This document shows, piece by piece, positions 45,791 through 57,739 of a stretch of DNA of 64,000 nt; within the stretch, counting starts at the first letter, position 1; every line of letters starts with the position of its first letter. The position numbers and the translations under genes were made by a program. A model generated the notes under the pieces. That model searched no databases and was not told where the DNA came from. It saw nothing but the letters and a program-made list of their open reading frames with translations. The DNA lies in contig VXIS01000014.1 in assembly GCA_008704415.1 (NCBI GenBank), positions 62,001-126,000 on the forward strand, written 5' to 3'. This DNA is from Sphaerosporella brunnea (lineage: Eukaryota; Ascomycota; Pezizomycetes; Pezizales; Pyronemataceae).

Positions 45791-46448
45791 TTACAAGACC
45801 AGGGCAGCAGCGAGAACACCGATGATGCCGACAGCCGAGCCGGCGACCTGGCGGACGGCAGCGTTAGGCGTGCTAGTGGCGCTGCTGCCACCGCTGGTCT
45901 TGCTGGTCTTGCTGGAGGAAGCGGTGGCCGCGGAGATGATGGCACGAGCGGCATCCGACTCCACGCTAGAGGCAGCGCTGTGGGCGAGGGCGGTCTGGGT
46001 GCTGAAAAAGGCGGCAACGTTGCTGGTACCTCCGGCGATGGCGCTGGAGAGGTCGCTGGTGATGGCAGACCATCCAGAAATGCTGGAGTACTTGCTCTGG
46101 ATCTCGGAATTGATCGAGGAGACGGCACCGGTGGCCTGGGCCCAGTTGGATCCGATCGCGGCTGTGGCTTCGCTGATGTGGGAGCTGATGTGGGAGCCGG
46201 CCGCGGCGGTAGCCTCGGAGAAAATAGAACCAGGAGCGGAGGTCGCGGCGCCCACGGCGGTGGAGATCTTGGAGTCGACGACTGATTTGACAACGCTGAT
46301 GGCGTCACTGAAGCTTCATTAGCAACAGCTCCCCCCAAAAATCAATCTTATTCGAGAGGCTTTACCTCAGGTTTTGACGCTTGTCGACGTTGGCAGCGAA
46401 CGCCGAGCTGGCGGAAAGAAGAGCGACGGCAATGAACTTGGTCTGCAT
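45791..46448 (-). CDS. Ser/Ala-rich secreted, probably GPI-anchored protein, 201 aa
   Basis: Exon 1 (46448-46366) encodes a signal peptide, MQTKFIAVALLSASSAFA, then ANVDKRQNL with a Lys-Arg site as cut by Kex2-type proteases. A 52-nt intron (46314-46365, GTAAAG...AATGAAG) leads to exon 2 (46313-45791). Acceptors six bases apart (GAAG and CTTCAG) both keep the frame, so two forms differing by two residues are possible. The mature part is dominated by Ser, Ala and Thr with repeated (S/T)EATAA(I/A)GS units and spaced helices. The C-terminus is a hydrophobic tail (VAGSAVGIIGVLAAALVL) typical of a GPI-attachment signal. It is probably a cell-surface protein; no enzymatic motif is present. A 3' T/A-rich segment (about 45700-45720) follows the stop. 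Confidence 0.82.
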
Positions 46449-47826
46449 TGTGGATTATTCGAAGTGTTTGAAATTGGCGAACGACGAACGGAAAGTGAAC
46501 AATTGGATGAAGGGACTATAGCGAAAGTGTCTGAGTTGATGGGAATAAAAACGAAGTCTGTGGGGAAGCAAAGCTCTTATATGTAAAGGGGCGAGATCGG
46601 CGAGACAGATAGCGGAACGCATTGACTACATACAAGGTCCGGAGGCTGGCTGGGCTGAGGGCGCAGACCACCCCTGTGCTTGTGTAGATTTCAGCCGTTG
46701 GAAATTCAACCACGTCTGACAGCATCATCGCTGGCATGGGGAAACATTTTGGTGGTGTGGCCAGTGGCCATTGCCGTGTTATGAAATCTATTTCAAGAGC
46801 AGATGGGGCAGATCGCAGCTGCGTATGATGTATTGCTACGGGTTTTCTTACCGTCATTTTGGAATTCAACATCATATCAGCCTGGTAAGTACTTGAGGTA
46901 CCGGTTATCTCAAATTGAAGCAGCTTCTACGGCGCGCAGAATGCACCTCCTGTATCATGGAAGCACGTCAAAGCTGGCGGAGATTACAACTACGGTCGCA
47001 ATGGAGCGCAAGCACTGCTGCGACGCTCTAGTCCAGGATTCAACACCTATCGTTCAGTGTAGTAAAAATATGACCAGTGTGTGCAAGGTGCTGCTGCGCC
47101 TCAGGAAAAAGCTTGATTCCACCCCTCCAAGACTTAATATGTAAACCTGACGCGTCTTGCATCAAGGCGGTGCAACCTTCGAATTCCAGAAGACTAGGTA
47201 GCTTGCCACCAATTGCGTGAGATGTCGATAGGGTGGTGTCAGCTGAGTACACTGCTTCCCTTCTCCTATCGTGCTACCATGCCATTTGGTCCAATCGATC
47301 GCGAGATGTTCATCCGCTGGTGAACATCGCTTCGCAAGTTCTGCACGCTGGATGGTACAAACAAGGCCGATTACATGTCTAAATCTGACACGCGTTTTTT
47401 CGTACCAACCAGTACAAGAAATGGAATGATTAGTTGGGATTCTCTTCACCAGCAATCTAGCTGACCCTACGTAGAGTACAGCAACGCGGCCTGCATATTG
47501 AACCCTACAGGGCCAGCTGTGCATTCCCTTCCTCTGGTTCTAAAAATCCAGCCTTTGAGGACGAGCTTGGAAATCGGCCTCCTGAAAGGGCGCTCGAATT
47601 TTTCTAAATCTGAAGGTGCAATGAGCTGGGTGTATGTGGCCCCATACAAAAAGTGACGCGACAACGCCTTCATGTTACGAATCCAGCTCCTCACTCCACC
47701 ACAACGCCCGGCTTTCACGATGCCACCATAATTATTGAAATTCTCTGGATTTATCTATCACCTCAAAGTCCAACCAAAATATTCCATTGTGTTGTGGTGG
47801 AGTTATGTTTGCTCGAATAGGGTTTA
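46449..47826. other. Intergenic stretch, no gene supported
   Basis: Contains the promoter side of the GPI-type protein gene (a TATA-like CTTATATGT lies near 46576). A GGCCCCATACAAAAAGTGAC segment (about 47639-47660) is shared with 14048-14067. Other frames are unconvincing. Confidence 0.45.
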
Positions 47827-48245
47827 GGGCCTGTTTGGATAGCTCGGTACTTAAGCGAAACGGCGGTATTTCGAATACCGAGATGCCGTTTGGGTGACCT
47901 CGGTATCCAACTTCAAAGGTCAGAACGGAACAGGAACCGTGAGGCTCTGCACGCGAACATTTATTGACCCCCAGAGGTCCCGCGCTATCTCTCGCGTAGC
48001 CACACCATTTTTCGCGTGACCATAGGTATTTGGCGGCAGATCAGGCTCTTGGAGGAGTTGGGCGCGCTGCTGTGTCGTTGGAATATGCTGTCACTATGGT
48101 GGTACTCGAGTACACGTCTATGACTTGGGGTTCATCGGTGTCGGTAGCAGTTCGAGTTGCAACTACCGAGCGCAGTGGATCGCCAATTAGCTACCAATGC
48201 CGATGTTAGAACGATACCGATACCGAGGCCTATCCAAACAGGCCC
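47827..48245. mobile_element. Harbinger/Tourist-like MITE (TIR GGGCCTGTTTGGATAG, TTA target site)
   Basis: A 419-bp element whose ends are perfect 16-bp inverted repeats GGGCCTGTTTGGATAG. It is flanked on both sides by TTA (47824-47826, 48246-48248), the 3-bp target duplication of PIF/Harbinger elements. The terminal motif resembles Tourist-type elements of plants. Interior contains repeated CGGTAT(C/T) units; no transposase. Confidence 0.87.
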
Positions 48246-48538
48246 TTAGGCGAAACGTTTTGCCAGATTACCAAATTCTACACGTAACTACCGTCCAAAG
48301 GGGATTTGTCAATCCCCCCAAAAAGCCAAAGGCCGCAAACAGCTCTGCATGGATTACGACTGGTGGGGCTTTCTACATTGTGTCACAAGGCATACTCTAC
48401 TCTTGGGAGTCCCCCACTTAATTCAAACATCGACGCCGTTTAGATTGGTATTCAAACCCCCAAAACCCGGCCGCTCAAACGCCATACCGGTGTGTTTCTT
48501 TACATTTGCCATTCATCCCGATCCGCAACTCCCCACAC

Positions 48539-49873
48539 CTATGGGTGGCTGGGGCTCGGTTTCTGTCCCCTCTGGTCCAGCACCATCTCGCAAGCTTTTG
48601 TAGCGGCCACGACCGGCAAGAACATGATCGGCGAAACGGTGTAGGCGTAGGAAAGCGTACGAGCTACCATCATCTTTCCGGTCTGGCCGACTCCGGCAAC
48701 TTCCACGAGAGAGCTGATGATCATGGCAGGCGGTCCAACCGGCATCTATATCACCCGTCAGAACGCGATGTTGCTTCCCCACCGCCACCGAGTCTTGTCA
48801 GCACCCACGAGCATCATACTCCACCAGAGCATCGGGTCGCCACCCAACACCTGGGTCTTGGAAGCTAGGAAGTAAACAATCGGAACGCTGGCAATGCCCC
48901 AAAACACGAAGCGGATCGTAAAGATGACGACGATCGCCATGATGGGAGGATTCGGGTTCGGCGCCCCCCGCGGCGGTGTCAGAGAATCCGATAGCTTGGA
49001 GCCAACCACCAACATCTGGAGTGCCGTGAACAGGTCGCCGAGGTTGCGAAGCGAGCTGGTGAACCACGCATTCAGCCAGCCTCCGTGTATGGTCTTCGCG
49101 AAAAATACTTTGTGCAATGGCGGGGTAAGGCCGATTACAACGGCCAAGATGGCCCCCCAGAGAGGGGGGTTCAACAAAGAGCGAACGAACGAGAATCCTC
49201 GCTGGAGGTAGTGGGGAAGACGGTGGAATTGCGTGGAGGCAGAATCCTCGGCGGCGGCAATGCACGTGGTAATTGGTTTCGGCAGGAGAGAAGTTGACTC
49301 GTCTGCTTCTTCGTGGCTGGACTGCTGGCCATTGGCTTCTTGGTCAACCTCTTCTTCCTTGATATCCGGTCCGAGTAGCTTCGGGCCGATGGCAAATGTG
49401 GCAGCTTTGGCGACCATGCTGTTTATCAGGAAGTAGCTCTGTGCTCTTTCCACCGCATCTGCCACGTCGCTTCCTGCAATGAAGCTCAAAATACCCGTGC
49501 TCGTCAAGCTCTTCGTCAAGAGCAGAGGCAGCGAAGTCGTATTATTGAAAGCGCAGGCGAGTGCAACCCAGCTCGGCAGTTTGAGAACCTTTGATGCGAT
49601 CTTGCCGAAGATCATGGACACGGCGCCGTAGACGATCGCCCAGATGAACACGGGGATATAATTGGTCAAATTGGGCGCGCTGATCTGGCTGCCGACCTTG
49701 GTGACGATGAGGGCCGGCAGGAACATGTTGACGCAAAGCGAGGAAACATTTCTGGCGGTTCTGGCATCGATCATGTCTAGGCGCGCCGCTAGGACTCCGT
49801 AGCAAAGTGTGAGGAGGACAGAAAACGCCGCCTGGAAAGCACCCAGCGCTGAGATTGCAATTGGAGAGGCCAT
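48539..49873 (-). CDS. Auxin-efflux-carrier-like (Mem_trans) membrane transporter, 423 aa
   Basis: Exon 1 49873-48809 and exon 2 48745-48539 (63-nt intron, GTGGGT...GATATAG, phase 0). Splicing restores the MLMPVGPPAMI signature near the last helices, which supports the join over reading on to the stop at 48758. The N-terminus has paired hydrophobic helices (ALGAFQAAFSVLLTLCYGVL) and the family segment CVNMFLPALIVTKVG. NNTTSLPLLL follows. A hydrophilic central loop of about 70 residues (EEEVDQEANGQQSS) separates two groups of roughly five helices. Fungal members of the PIN/PILS-like family are mostly uncharacterised; ER or plasma-membrane location and the substrate are unknown. The next gene, on the same strand, is an MFS transporter, but the 490-bp gap and separate structure give no sign of co-transcription. 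Confidence 0.88.
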
Positions 49874-50359
49874 TGTAGAGGATGGATTGCGGCCAAAGGC
49901 AGTAATATCTGCAGACTTGGAGCACGCGACGGATTTCCTTTTTCGAGTCCAAGCATGATGTCATCGAGGCCCTAGGTCACTGTTAAACAGGGCCAATTAT
50001 AGACCAGAACCGACATTGTGGCATTTTCCTTCGGAATCCTTCCATTGGTTCTGTGCAGTTCCGTCCGGGCGCCCTAGAGTGCAAGCCACAAGGCAAGCGG
50101 CGGCCATGCCGTGCACAAGCCACATTCGGTTCCGCTGGATGAAAGCATCGTCCAACCAGATCGGATGTACTCTATGGTGCACGCAATTCGAGCACATGGC
50201 TCCTGAGAATTAAGGTCGTCACGGTGTTGAAACAACGGTTTTTCTAGGCGCACTCGCCCAGCCTTGCCAATGGTTGATATGTGGAGGAATCAAGGAAGCA
50301 CACCGAGGTTAGAGGGTGTGAGTAACTTAAACACCATAGATTCAAATCCATCATGAGCA

Positions 50360-52241
50360 TTACAGCGAATGGACATTCGAGTCCTTCGTAATACGCCTCA
50401 GGTTCTTCCCCCAGAAATAAAGCGGCACGGCAAACAAGCAGATCGCCATGTGGGTTCCCATGATCGTGACCATGGGCGTCACATATCCAGCGCTGATGAC
50501 CCAGTTCGTCATAAACTCGGCCACTCCGTATCCCCAAAGATTCTTGTTGACTGTGGCCGACACCAAGATCTCACCCGCGACCGGTTTATACGAATCGATA
50601 GAGTATGTCATCGCGATGGCTGATATTGCCGAGACCTACGATACGGGGGAGGATGAGTAAAACCCCCTGAACTAGGTACTATGTCTCGAAACGTACCTGA
50701 AGTCCCAACAGCGTGTATCCAATGATCACGATGATCTCCCATCTCCACGTATTCTGATATCCGTAGGCCGTGACTAGCGCCCCAACGAGGCAGCACAACA
50801 AGAATGGGAGCAGAGTAGGCAGCCTCATCTCCGGCTCACGAATTCCGTTGTTCTTACGGGTGGACCTCATCGAGACCCAATCACTGGAGGGCCCAGCAAT
50901 AAACATTCCGATTGTTCCCCCGACGAGCGGGGCCAAATTTGTCAAGCCTACCATCGACCATTAGTAATCCGAAATTCGTGAGAAATGAGGGTATACACAC
51001 CAACAGAAGTGCTTGACATGTTGTAAGGCGGAGCAGCAAACGCCTGTGACTGCGTCAAGTTCACCATGAGGAAAGCCGATGCGCTCCACGACACAGCGAA
51101 CGAGGTCCACTCCACGATAGGGAACGAAAAGAGCTTGATGGGAATCCAGAGGGACAAGACCAGCTCTTTCCACGTGCCTCTTTTCCTGAACGCTAAGAAC
51201 TGAGCGCGAGTCGGAGCGCCCTTGCCGAAAACCTCATCCACATTGGCTTTTGGGGAAGTGGTCCCCTCGGAAAGTGCCACAGCTGGCTTCTCAAAAATAG
51301 AGGCGTCTGACGGTTCGGTCTGTTGCCCATCTGAAACCGGCAAATCGCGTCTGTCGTAGTGTGTTTCCGGGTGCAGCAAAACCAGGAAAACGATCATTGC
51401 GCCATACAGTCCCACGTTAAGCCACCAGAAACTGCGCCAGCCGAGTCGATCCGTCATAACTCCCGAAATAATGGGCCCGACCTGTGGAGAATTGGTTAGT
51501 CTTGCGAGTTTCAAAACCTAGGCAAACTCACCATCAAAGAGCCGAAGTAACTCCAAGTATAGACATTCATCCAGAAGCCGCGATCTTTCAGAAGCTTAAC
51601 GTCTGCGATCAACACAGGGGGGATAGTCTCCGCGGGGCCAGCCCCGATTCCATGCAGAATACATGCCCCAAGGAAATGATTATATGAATTGGCGGTAGCT
51701 CTCCAAATGCATGCGACGAACGAAACTATTGCCGCAAGAATCAGCGCCCAGCGCCGACCGAAGGTTGTCGATAGCGGCACCCAGATGAAGTTGGAGAAAC
51801 CGAGAACCAAAATACAGACGCCGGTCTGCAAATCGCTGTCAGTGAGCGCGCTCCTCCTTCTCCGGCGGGGAAATTTACAAATCGCAGGACGTCAGCCAGA
51901 CTTCGATCCCACTCTTTCATGTATGCCGGCGCTTGGGGCGCGATTGCCAGCGGTCCGAAGGCTTGTAAAAAAGCTGTGCTGATCATTGTCGCCATCGTTA
52001 TGCCTTTCCAGAATGGGTTCCAGTTCAGTGGATCATCGGGATTACTGGATGGCTGCGGTACTAAGACATCATGGCTCTCGTTCTCGACAAGGTGGAGTCC
52101 GGCGACTGCTATGCATCAGTTTTTCTGAACATGTCTAAAAGAGGGGGCGCACTTACCTTGTGCCATAACCTCCGTCCCTGGGATAATGTCGATGTTGAGC
52201 GCATCCTCCACCTGCCGAGCAATCTCTGGGTCTCTGTTCAT
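50360..52241 (-). CDS. MFS transporter, DHA1-like, 537 aa
   Basis: Six exons: 52241-52157, 52105-51879, 51825-51532, 51481-51001, 50947-50697 and 50635-50360. All five introns are 50-61 nt, and the total is an exact multiple of three. Characteristic parts: NPDDPLNWNPFWKG before helix 1; STTFGRRWALIL, matching the MFS loop 2-3 motif; GAGPAETIPPVLIADV; and GPIISGVMTDRLGWRSFWW, the signature near helix 5. A long acidic central loop (about residues 245-300) separates the two six-helix halves. The second half has GGTIGMFIAGPSSDW. Proton-driven drug or metabolite efflux is the family's usual role; substrate unknown. The C-terminus is short and basic (LRRITKDSNVHSL). Confidence 0.9.
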
Positions 52242-53320
52242 GACTGTTGATCGATATAGAGCACCTCCGCTGGTTACGGAACCCAGAATGGGGGAATACC
52301 ACTCAATATAAACAATCTCAATTGTGGGGGATCCATGCTACAGTTCATGCAACGGCAATGGACAGGGCTGTGATATTCACGCTTAATATCTGAAGAATCC
52401 TGATCAAGGTCAACCCCATGAAGCTGTGATAGATTATCGGATGCTCACCCGGGGCAGATACCCCACATCGAAGCGATTAAGCCTTTCGGCAAGTTACACA
52501 AGCAGAATTGTGGGGTTTAGCGCGATTGTGGCTAATAGGATGTTTTCGGAGCTGCACACGCATCACTATATTCGGACACTCTGATTCGTGCATTAATTAC
52601 ACTGCGTTTTAACATTGCAGCCGGTTAAGTTGATTCACCTCGGCCAAATATCTGAGAGGCTATGGTAGAGTACATAATGGATGCTATTCCATGGTTGGGT
52701 TTTCTCAAAGAAGTCGACTCAGATAAGGAGTCTGTGAATAAGCCAAGTCCAGGCCTCTCTTTGGGCAGGTACAGGGGGGACTTCAATATAAGCCTTCGTC
52801 GACCTGGTTCACTTGACGGGGCCGGATCGTGCTTGTGGGGCATACTGAAGAGAGATATCCGATGCGAGATCAGCTACCTGTGCACCGGTACCTAGAGGAG
52901 TGCTACTACCGCTACCACTGATGGAGAGTATGGTGGCGGACACCTGAATTGCATACTCCTGTATATAGGCCCCAGAAAGACAACCAATGCTTTGCCCTGT
53001 TTCGTGCAAGAACGGTCATCTCCGAAGGGAATCAATCATGGCTGATCACTTGTGGTCCTACAAAAACATATGGGTCCCAAATCCAGGGCAAAAGAAGCAT
53101 CTCATCTATGTCCCGAGCTTGTGGTAACTGGACCACTGCCAGCCGGAACTCCTTTGCCAAATTGCTGTAAGGGGAAGACTGACCCTAACCCTGGACGCAG
53201 CCCAAAGCGGCCGAGTGCATACTCATGAACCGCAACACTTCAACTAGCATCACCAACTCTTCACCGCCCATACCACCTTAACTCCATTGCTCACTCTCAC
53301 CCCAAGCGCAGATAGCGGCC
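52242..53320. other. Intergenic stretch, no gene supported
   Basis: A shared upstream region of the minus-strand MFS gene and the plus-strand gene at 53321. No repeat or conserved site was recognised. Confidence 0.45.
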
Positions 53321-54527
53321 ATGGTCTCTCCGCACTATGACCTCACTCCATTCCCTCGTCCTCCCTCTCCTCCACGCGCAGGCTTCACGGGCTGGCTGCA
53401 GCGCCGTCTCTCGAGGACAACACTTCCTCTGGATGCAACGAACGATCCCGCTCCCCCATTGACTACCGTTACGTCTCCCCGTGCGTCAGTAACGTCTCTT
53501 CGTTCACAGCAGCAAACTCGACCGGAAACCCCTCCACGGTCGTCACCGACCACAACACCGACAGCTTCCGTGACGGATCAACCCGGCCCAAGTTCACCTC
53601 AACCGAAAGCCAACACCTACCAAAAGCTGGATGCTTCATCAGGGCCAGTAGCTGCTGGTAGGCTTCTTTTTCTGTTTCTTTGGGTCTCATTGTGGCTCAT
53701 TATAGGACAGACCCGGCTTCTTCTCATTCTTCTCCGAAGGCACGACGGAGTAGCATCACGGGGCGGGCAGCCGGTATTGCTATCCAACCGTCCCATAGTT
53801 GATTTTGTTGACAGTAGAAGTAGACACTCCCCGCGAATGCCCTTCCCCATCAAGTCTGCGCCGCGTCAACTTCCCTGAACCGACAACGACCGCCTACTTC
53901 TCTCCACCTACGGTGCTCTCATTGTCCTCCTGTGAATCCGAGGACGGTTCCTGTTCACCACTACCTTCCGAGTTGCCCGAAACCGCACCTCACAGTGCTA
54001 GACATTCACCGCCCCCTTCTGCACAGCGTCCCGAGTATTTACCGAGCGCAAGACATGTGGCTTGGGGGCGATCCGCGACCCATCTTCCACAAAGCTACGA
54101 GGAACCTCGGGTGAGAGAGGATGATGGGCAGGCTGAGGATCGAGATTTACTCCAGTCCCTTCCGCCGGTGTTGCAGCCGCAGCCCGGCAGCGGGTTTGAT
54201 ATGCTGGTTTCGTACGAGGTTGCCGGTGTGGCACCGTTCTTAATGTTTTTGCTTGGACTACCTTTTATCGGGGTTGCAACGCATACGGGAACGGTAGGTG
54301 CATTCGGACACGGGTTGAAGCGTGGGTTGAGGGGCGTGACGGTGGAGGGAGCGCATCTGGTTTGCCCGGTCAGGCTGAGGTGTTGCTGCCTTGAACGTGA
54401 GAACAGGGAGGTATTGTTCGAGGTGCCGCAGTATGGAGTTGAGTACACGGCCTACGGGATGGATGATGAGAGGGAGTTGCAGAAGGACAGAAAGAGGGAG
54501 AAGGGTAAGGATAAGGCGAGGACCTGA
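53321..54527 (+). CDS. Hypothetical Pro/Ser-rich protein with one hydrophobic region, 349 aa
   Basis: Exons 53321-53657 and 53815-54527 joined across a 157-nt intron (GTAGGC...GACAG) in frame. The first 230 residues are low-complexity and Pro/Ser/Thr-rich (PRPPSPPRAG, RPETPPRSSP, RHSPPPSAQRP) and probably disordered. Near residue 250 comes VAPFLMFLLGLPFIGVATHTG, a likely membrane or membrane-associated helix. A Cys-rich VCPVRLRCCCLERENR and a Lys/Arg-rich tail (ELQKDRKREKGKDKART) follow. The start is the first ATG, in context GCCATGG. Not recognised as a named family; possibly a tail-anchored or organelle-associated protein. Confidence 0.65.
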
Positions 54528-55379
54528 ATGAGTTTTCTTGATTGGCTTGTAAGATAGGCACGGTTTATTGTGTACGAATTAAGGGACGCAACAGGCGATA
54601 GACCTCGATACGGAGAACCCCCCGAAAGTACGTCTCGATGAGAGTCACTTTTCTGGATAACTACTTACTTGTGAACTTGTTTCTCATGATCAATGATTCG
54701 GATTTCTGCTACTCGCTGCTTCGGACGCCGAGTGACCGACCAAGTGGTTTTAGACCACTTGCACATGATACTTTTCTCGATCACCAGTTTCGTTTTGAAG
54801 AGGCGGCTCGTGAGGTATAAATGGTGGTGTTAATGTAACCAACATGCTCGGACTTCCGCGTTGATCCGGGATTCAAATCAAATCCTTAGCTGGAGATCGC
54901 GAAACGACGGTTCGGTTTCGCACAGCACAGCGGCGGTGGCGTCAGCGTGGAGTTGCGATTTGCGTTTGCTGTGGCTTGATGATGCTTTTTATACACCTGG
55001 GTTGGGTACACGCAAGCCCTTGCCACGCCTTCAGCAAGCACTACGCACACCACAGTGATGTTCTGGTGCACACTGCCCCCCCAAAGCCCTCCAAGCCTTC
55101 GCTTACCGTACAAGCTTTTCCATGCATCTGCGGCGGTTTGAGGGGAACGCGCGTCATGGAACACTGCCAATCACACTGCGACGGGATCGGTAGCGAATCA
55201 AGCCGTTGAGTTTTTTCTTTACACTTACTTACATATAATCCACTCCTCGCTGTAGTTCCCATCGTTGCCTCCGCTCTCTTTTCACTCTTCATCATCCCTT
55301 TTCTCAGCCCGTCGTTGTCGTGATTGCCTTCCCCTCTCGTTAGTAAGCGTTGAATCAGGAACCCATCACATCTCGCAGC
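54528..55379. other. Intergenic stretch, no gene supported
   Basis: Only short frames without motifs. The last 120 bases before the next gene are CT-rich (TCTTTTCACTCTTCATCATC), as in many fungal promoters. Confidence 0.5.
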
Positions 55380-56597
55380 ATGGCGCTTCCCGGCCACCGC
55401 TTCTTTTTACGCCTGTTGATGATCTACTTTCTCGACTGGGTCGTGATATTGTGCGTTTTATTCTTCGGGCCTGGCTGAAACATTCTCGTGTACTAACAGC
55501 AAACGCAGAGGCACCATCGGCTTCGCAGGTTCCACATCCCTCTGGGTGACTCCGAATGCACGCCCCTTCAGTGCGACGGACCCAGACATTTCCTTCCCGT
55601 TCCAAACGAAACCCAAAATCCCCTCGTGGCTGCTCGTGTTCTGCTCCGTGATTGTCCCCGCTGCCGCGATCGCCGTTCTCTCCCTCGTCATCCCTTCGAA
55701 CACGCAGAGCTATGCGCAGTCGTTCCGGACAGCCCAGGGATGGAAACGAAGACTATACTGCCTCAACACGGCGTGGCTGGGCCTGGGGCTTTCGCTCGCC
55801 GCCGCAATCCTGATCACCGACGGCCTGAAGAACCTAGCGGGCCGCCCGCGGCCGGACCTGCTCAGTCGGTGCAATCTTGACCCGGCGGATATCGACAAGT
55901 ACACGGTGGGCAAGAACAACCTGCTCGACTGGCACATCTGCAAGAACATAGGCGCATCCGGCAGCGTCAAGGGTGCGTTGGACGAGAGCGATGTGCGCGA
56001 TGGATTCCGCTCGTTCCCTAGTGGTCACTGCAGCAGTATGTCTCCCTCTCGGTTGGCACAAGCATCGACTGACAGAAAACAGTGTCGTTCGCTGGATTGG
56101 GGTACCTCAGCATCTGGCTGGCAGAATTCGTCTTCGCCTTGCCGCTTCCTCACCTCTCGACAAAAACCACGCCTCCGCTCAGCGCCCCGCTTGTCGACAA
56201 CGCTGCCGAGCCCCGCACCTCGATGTCGCCGGCCACCCGCCTGCTCTCGCGGGGAAGCCAAGAAGAGCGCGACACCCCGCTGCCGCGAGTCCCGTTCATG
56301 GCGGCTATCTTGGTCTGCGGTGTCCCGCTGATGACGGCTATGTACATCGCCAGCACGCGGTTCTCAGACTTCCGCCATCACTCGGGCGATATCTTTGCGG
56401 GCTCGCTGCTGGGCGTGGCGTCTGCGGTTCTCGGGTGGAGATGGTACGGTGCTTGGACTACGTCCGCGGAGGCGGAGGGGAGGGTTTACGGGTTTATGCG
56501 CGGACGCGGACGGGTGACGATTGAGAGGGGCGGCCCGGGTGCGATGGAGATGGAGCCGTTGCCGAAGAACGAGGAGGCGGCGGAGGCGGTGGTTTGA
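55380..56597 (+). CDS. PAP2-family lipid phosphate phosphatase (LPP/DPP1-like), 370 aa
   Basis: Exons 55380-55450, 55509-56035 and 56083-56597. The first intron has a perfect TACTAAC branch; both junctions restore motifs. The three catalytic blocks of the family are present: KNLAGRPRPDL (KX6RP), SFPSGHCSSMSFAGL (PSGH) and TRFSDFRHHSGDIFAG (RX5HX3D), the last with Thr where SR is usual. Six hydrophobic segments fit a six-pass membrane protein with the active site on the lumenal or outer face. Such enzymes dephosphorylate phosphatidic acid, diacylglycerol pyrophosphate or related lipids. A Ser/Thr-rich insert (about residues 225-270, LSTKTTPPLSAPLVD...) separates blocks 2 and 3. The C-terminus is charged and Glu-rich. 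Housekeeping role likely. Confidence 0.93.
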
Positions 56598-57739
56598 TTT
56601 ACATACATATTGGGCTTTGATTTTTTTTATTTTTTTTAGCGGTTTTACGAACACAATACCAGCTGCTTTGGAGATGTCAGGATATACCTATCAATAATAC
56701 CTCGATAATTACGGTTTGAGTGACGGCTTCGCTTGAGAACTTTGTTATTTGCTAGCCAGAACCTCCCCACCCCAACGGGCAAAGAACTCGATCCGCGGCC
56801 ACCCGTCACTGCCTTTAACTATATACCTTTCTTTATCTCTCGATAGCACGCGGTATGGGATATATAAGGTTTGGTATCTACTTACCTAATTGCAAGAGGA
56901 TGTTTACTTTGTCGGTGTGATGTGAGTCGTGGAGGTGGGTGGTGGGGGGGCTATTAACGCCTTGTTGATGGCGATTACCATGGAGAGGGCTAGGCTAATC
57001 TTTTGCACGCAACTGTCGACGAAGTGCATCGCCTTTTCACAAGAACAAGGAGTTGCGTTTGGACGGCTTCTACCGCTTTGCTCCCCCCCCGTGGCCGAAG
57101 AGGAGAACACAACACACCCGAGGCTGGCTGCTATCACCGACGATACTTGCCCGTTGGCATCGAAACTGCCTACCTGCCTAGGTAGGTTAGTTGCGTAGTG
57201 TAGTAGACACGACGTGCAAACGTTCCTACGCCTCCCTCCAGGCTCCATCCAAGTAGTATGCCATCGCGGTTGTTTTCGGTTTTCGGTGTCTGAGCCATAG
57301 GTATACCGATACCGATAACCGGTAACAGAGCGGAACCCAAAGTTGCTTTGCTACGCTACAGGTAGGTAGCGTTGTATATTTGGTGGGCTCTTATAGAGAG
57401 AGACCTACCTACTTAAGGTACCTATTTGACGTACTATGCTTTACTGTAGCGTAGAGTAGAGTGAAAGCAACCTTCCTTCCTTCCTTGCATACCAAAATCG
57501 TTGCGTCTTAACTCTAGAAGCTTGAAGAAAGACGCAAGCCAGATTGGTGATTCCCTTTTCTGTTATTACTCGTACTCGAGAGACCGGCCCCGTATTACCA
57601 GAAAACTGTAGTGGCTGTTGTGCGGTTCATAAGAAAGCACTCGGATTTCTCATTACTCATATCACACACAAGCCCCTCTCCCGCCCCCATCTCCGGTATC
57701 AAAAATAAAATAAAAAAGCGCTCCCTTCACATGAGTCAA
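56598..57739. other. Intergenic stretch between convergent genes
   Basis: The 3' sides of the PAP2 and HET-C genes face each other. Contains ATTTTTTTTATTTTTT (near 56620-56637), short CCTACCTAGGTAGG palindromes (57171-57188, 57360-57420) and a TTCC microsatellite (about 57469-57484). No gene seen. Confidence 0.5.

Noticed and set aside
45720..46322. 200-aa plus-strand ORF rich in Leu/Ala
   Set aside because: Antisense of the Ser/Ala-rich GPI-type protein gene, which has a signal peptide, intron and GPI signal.
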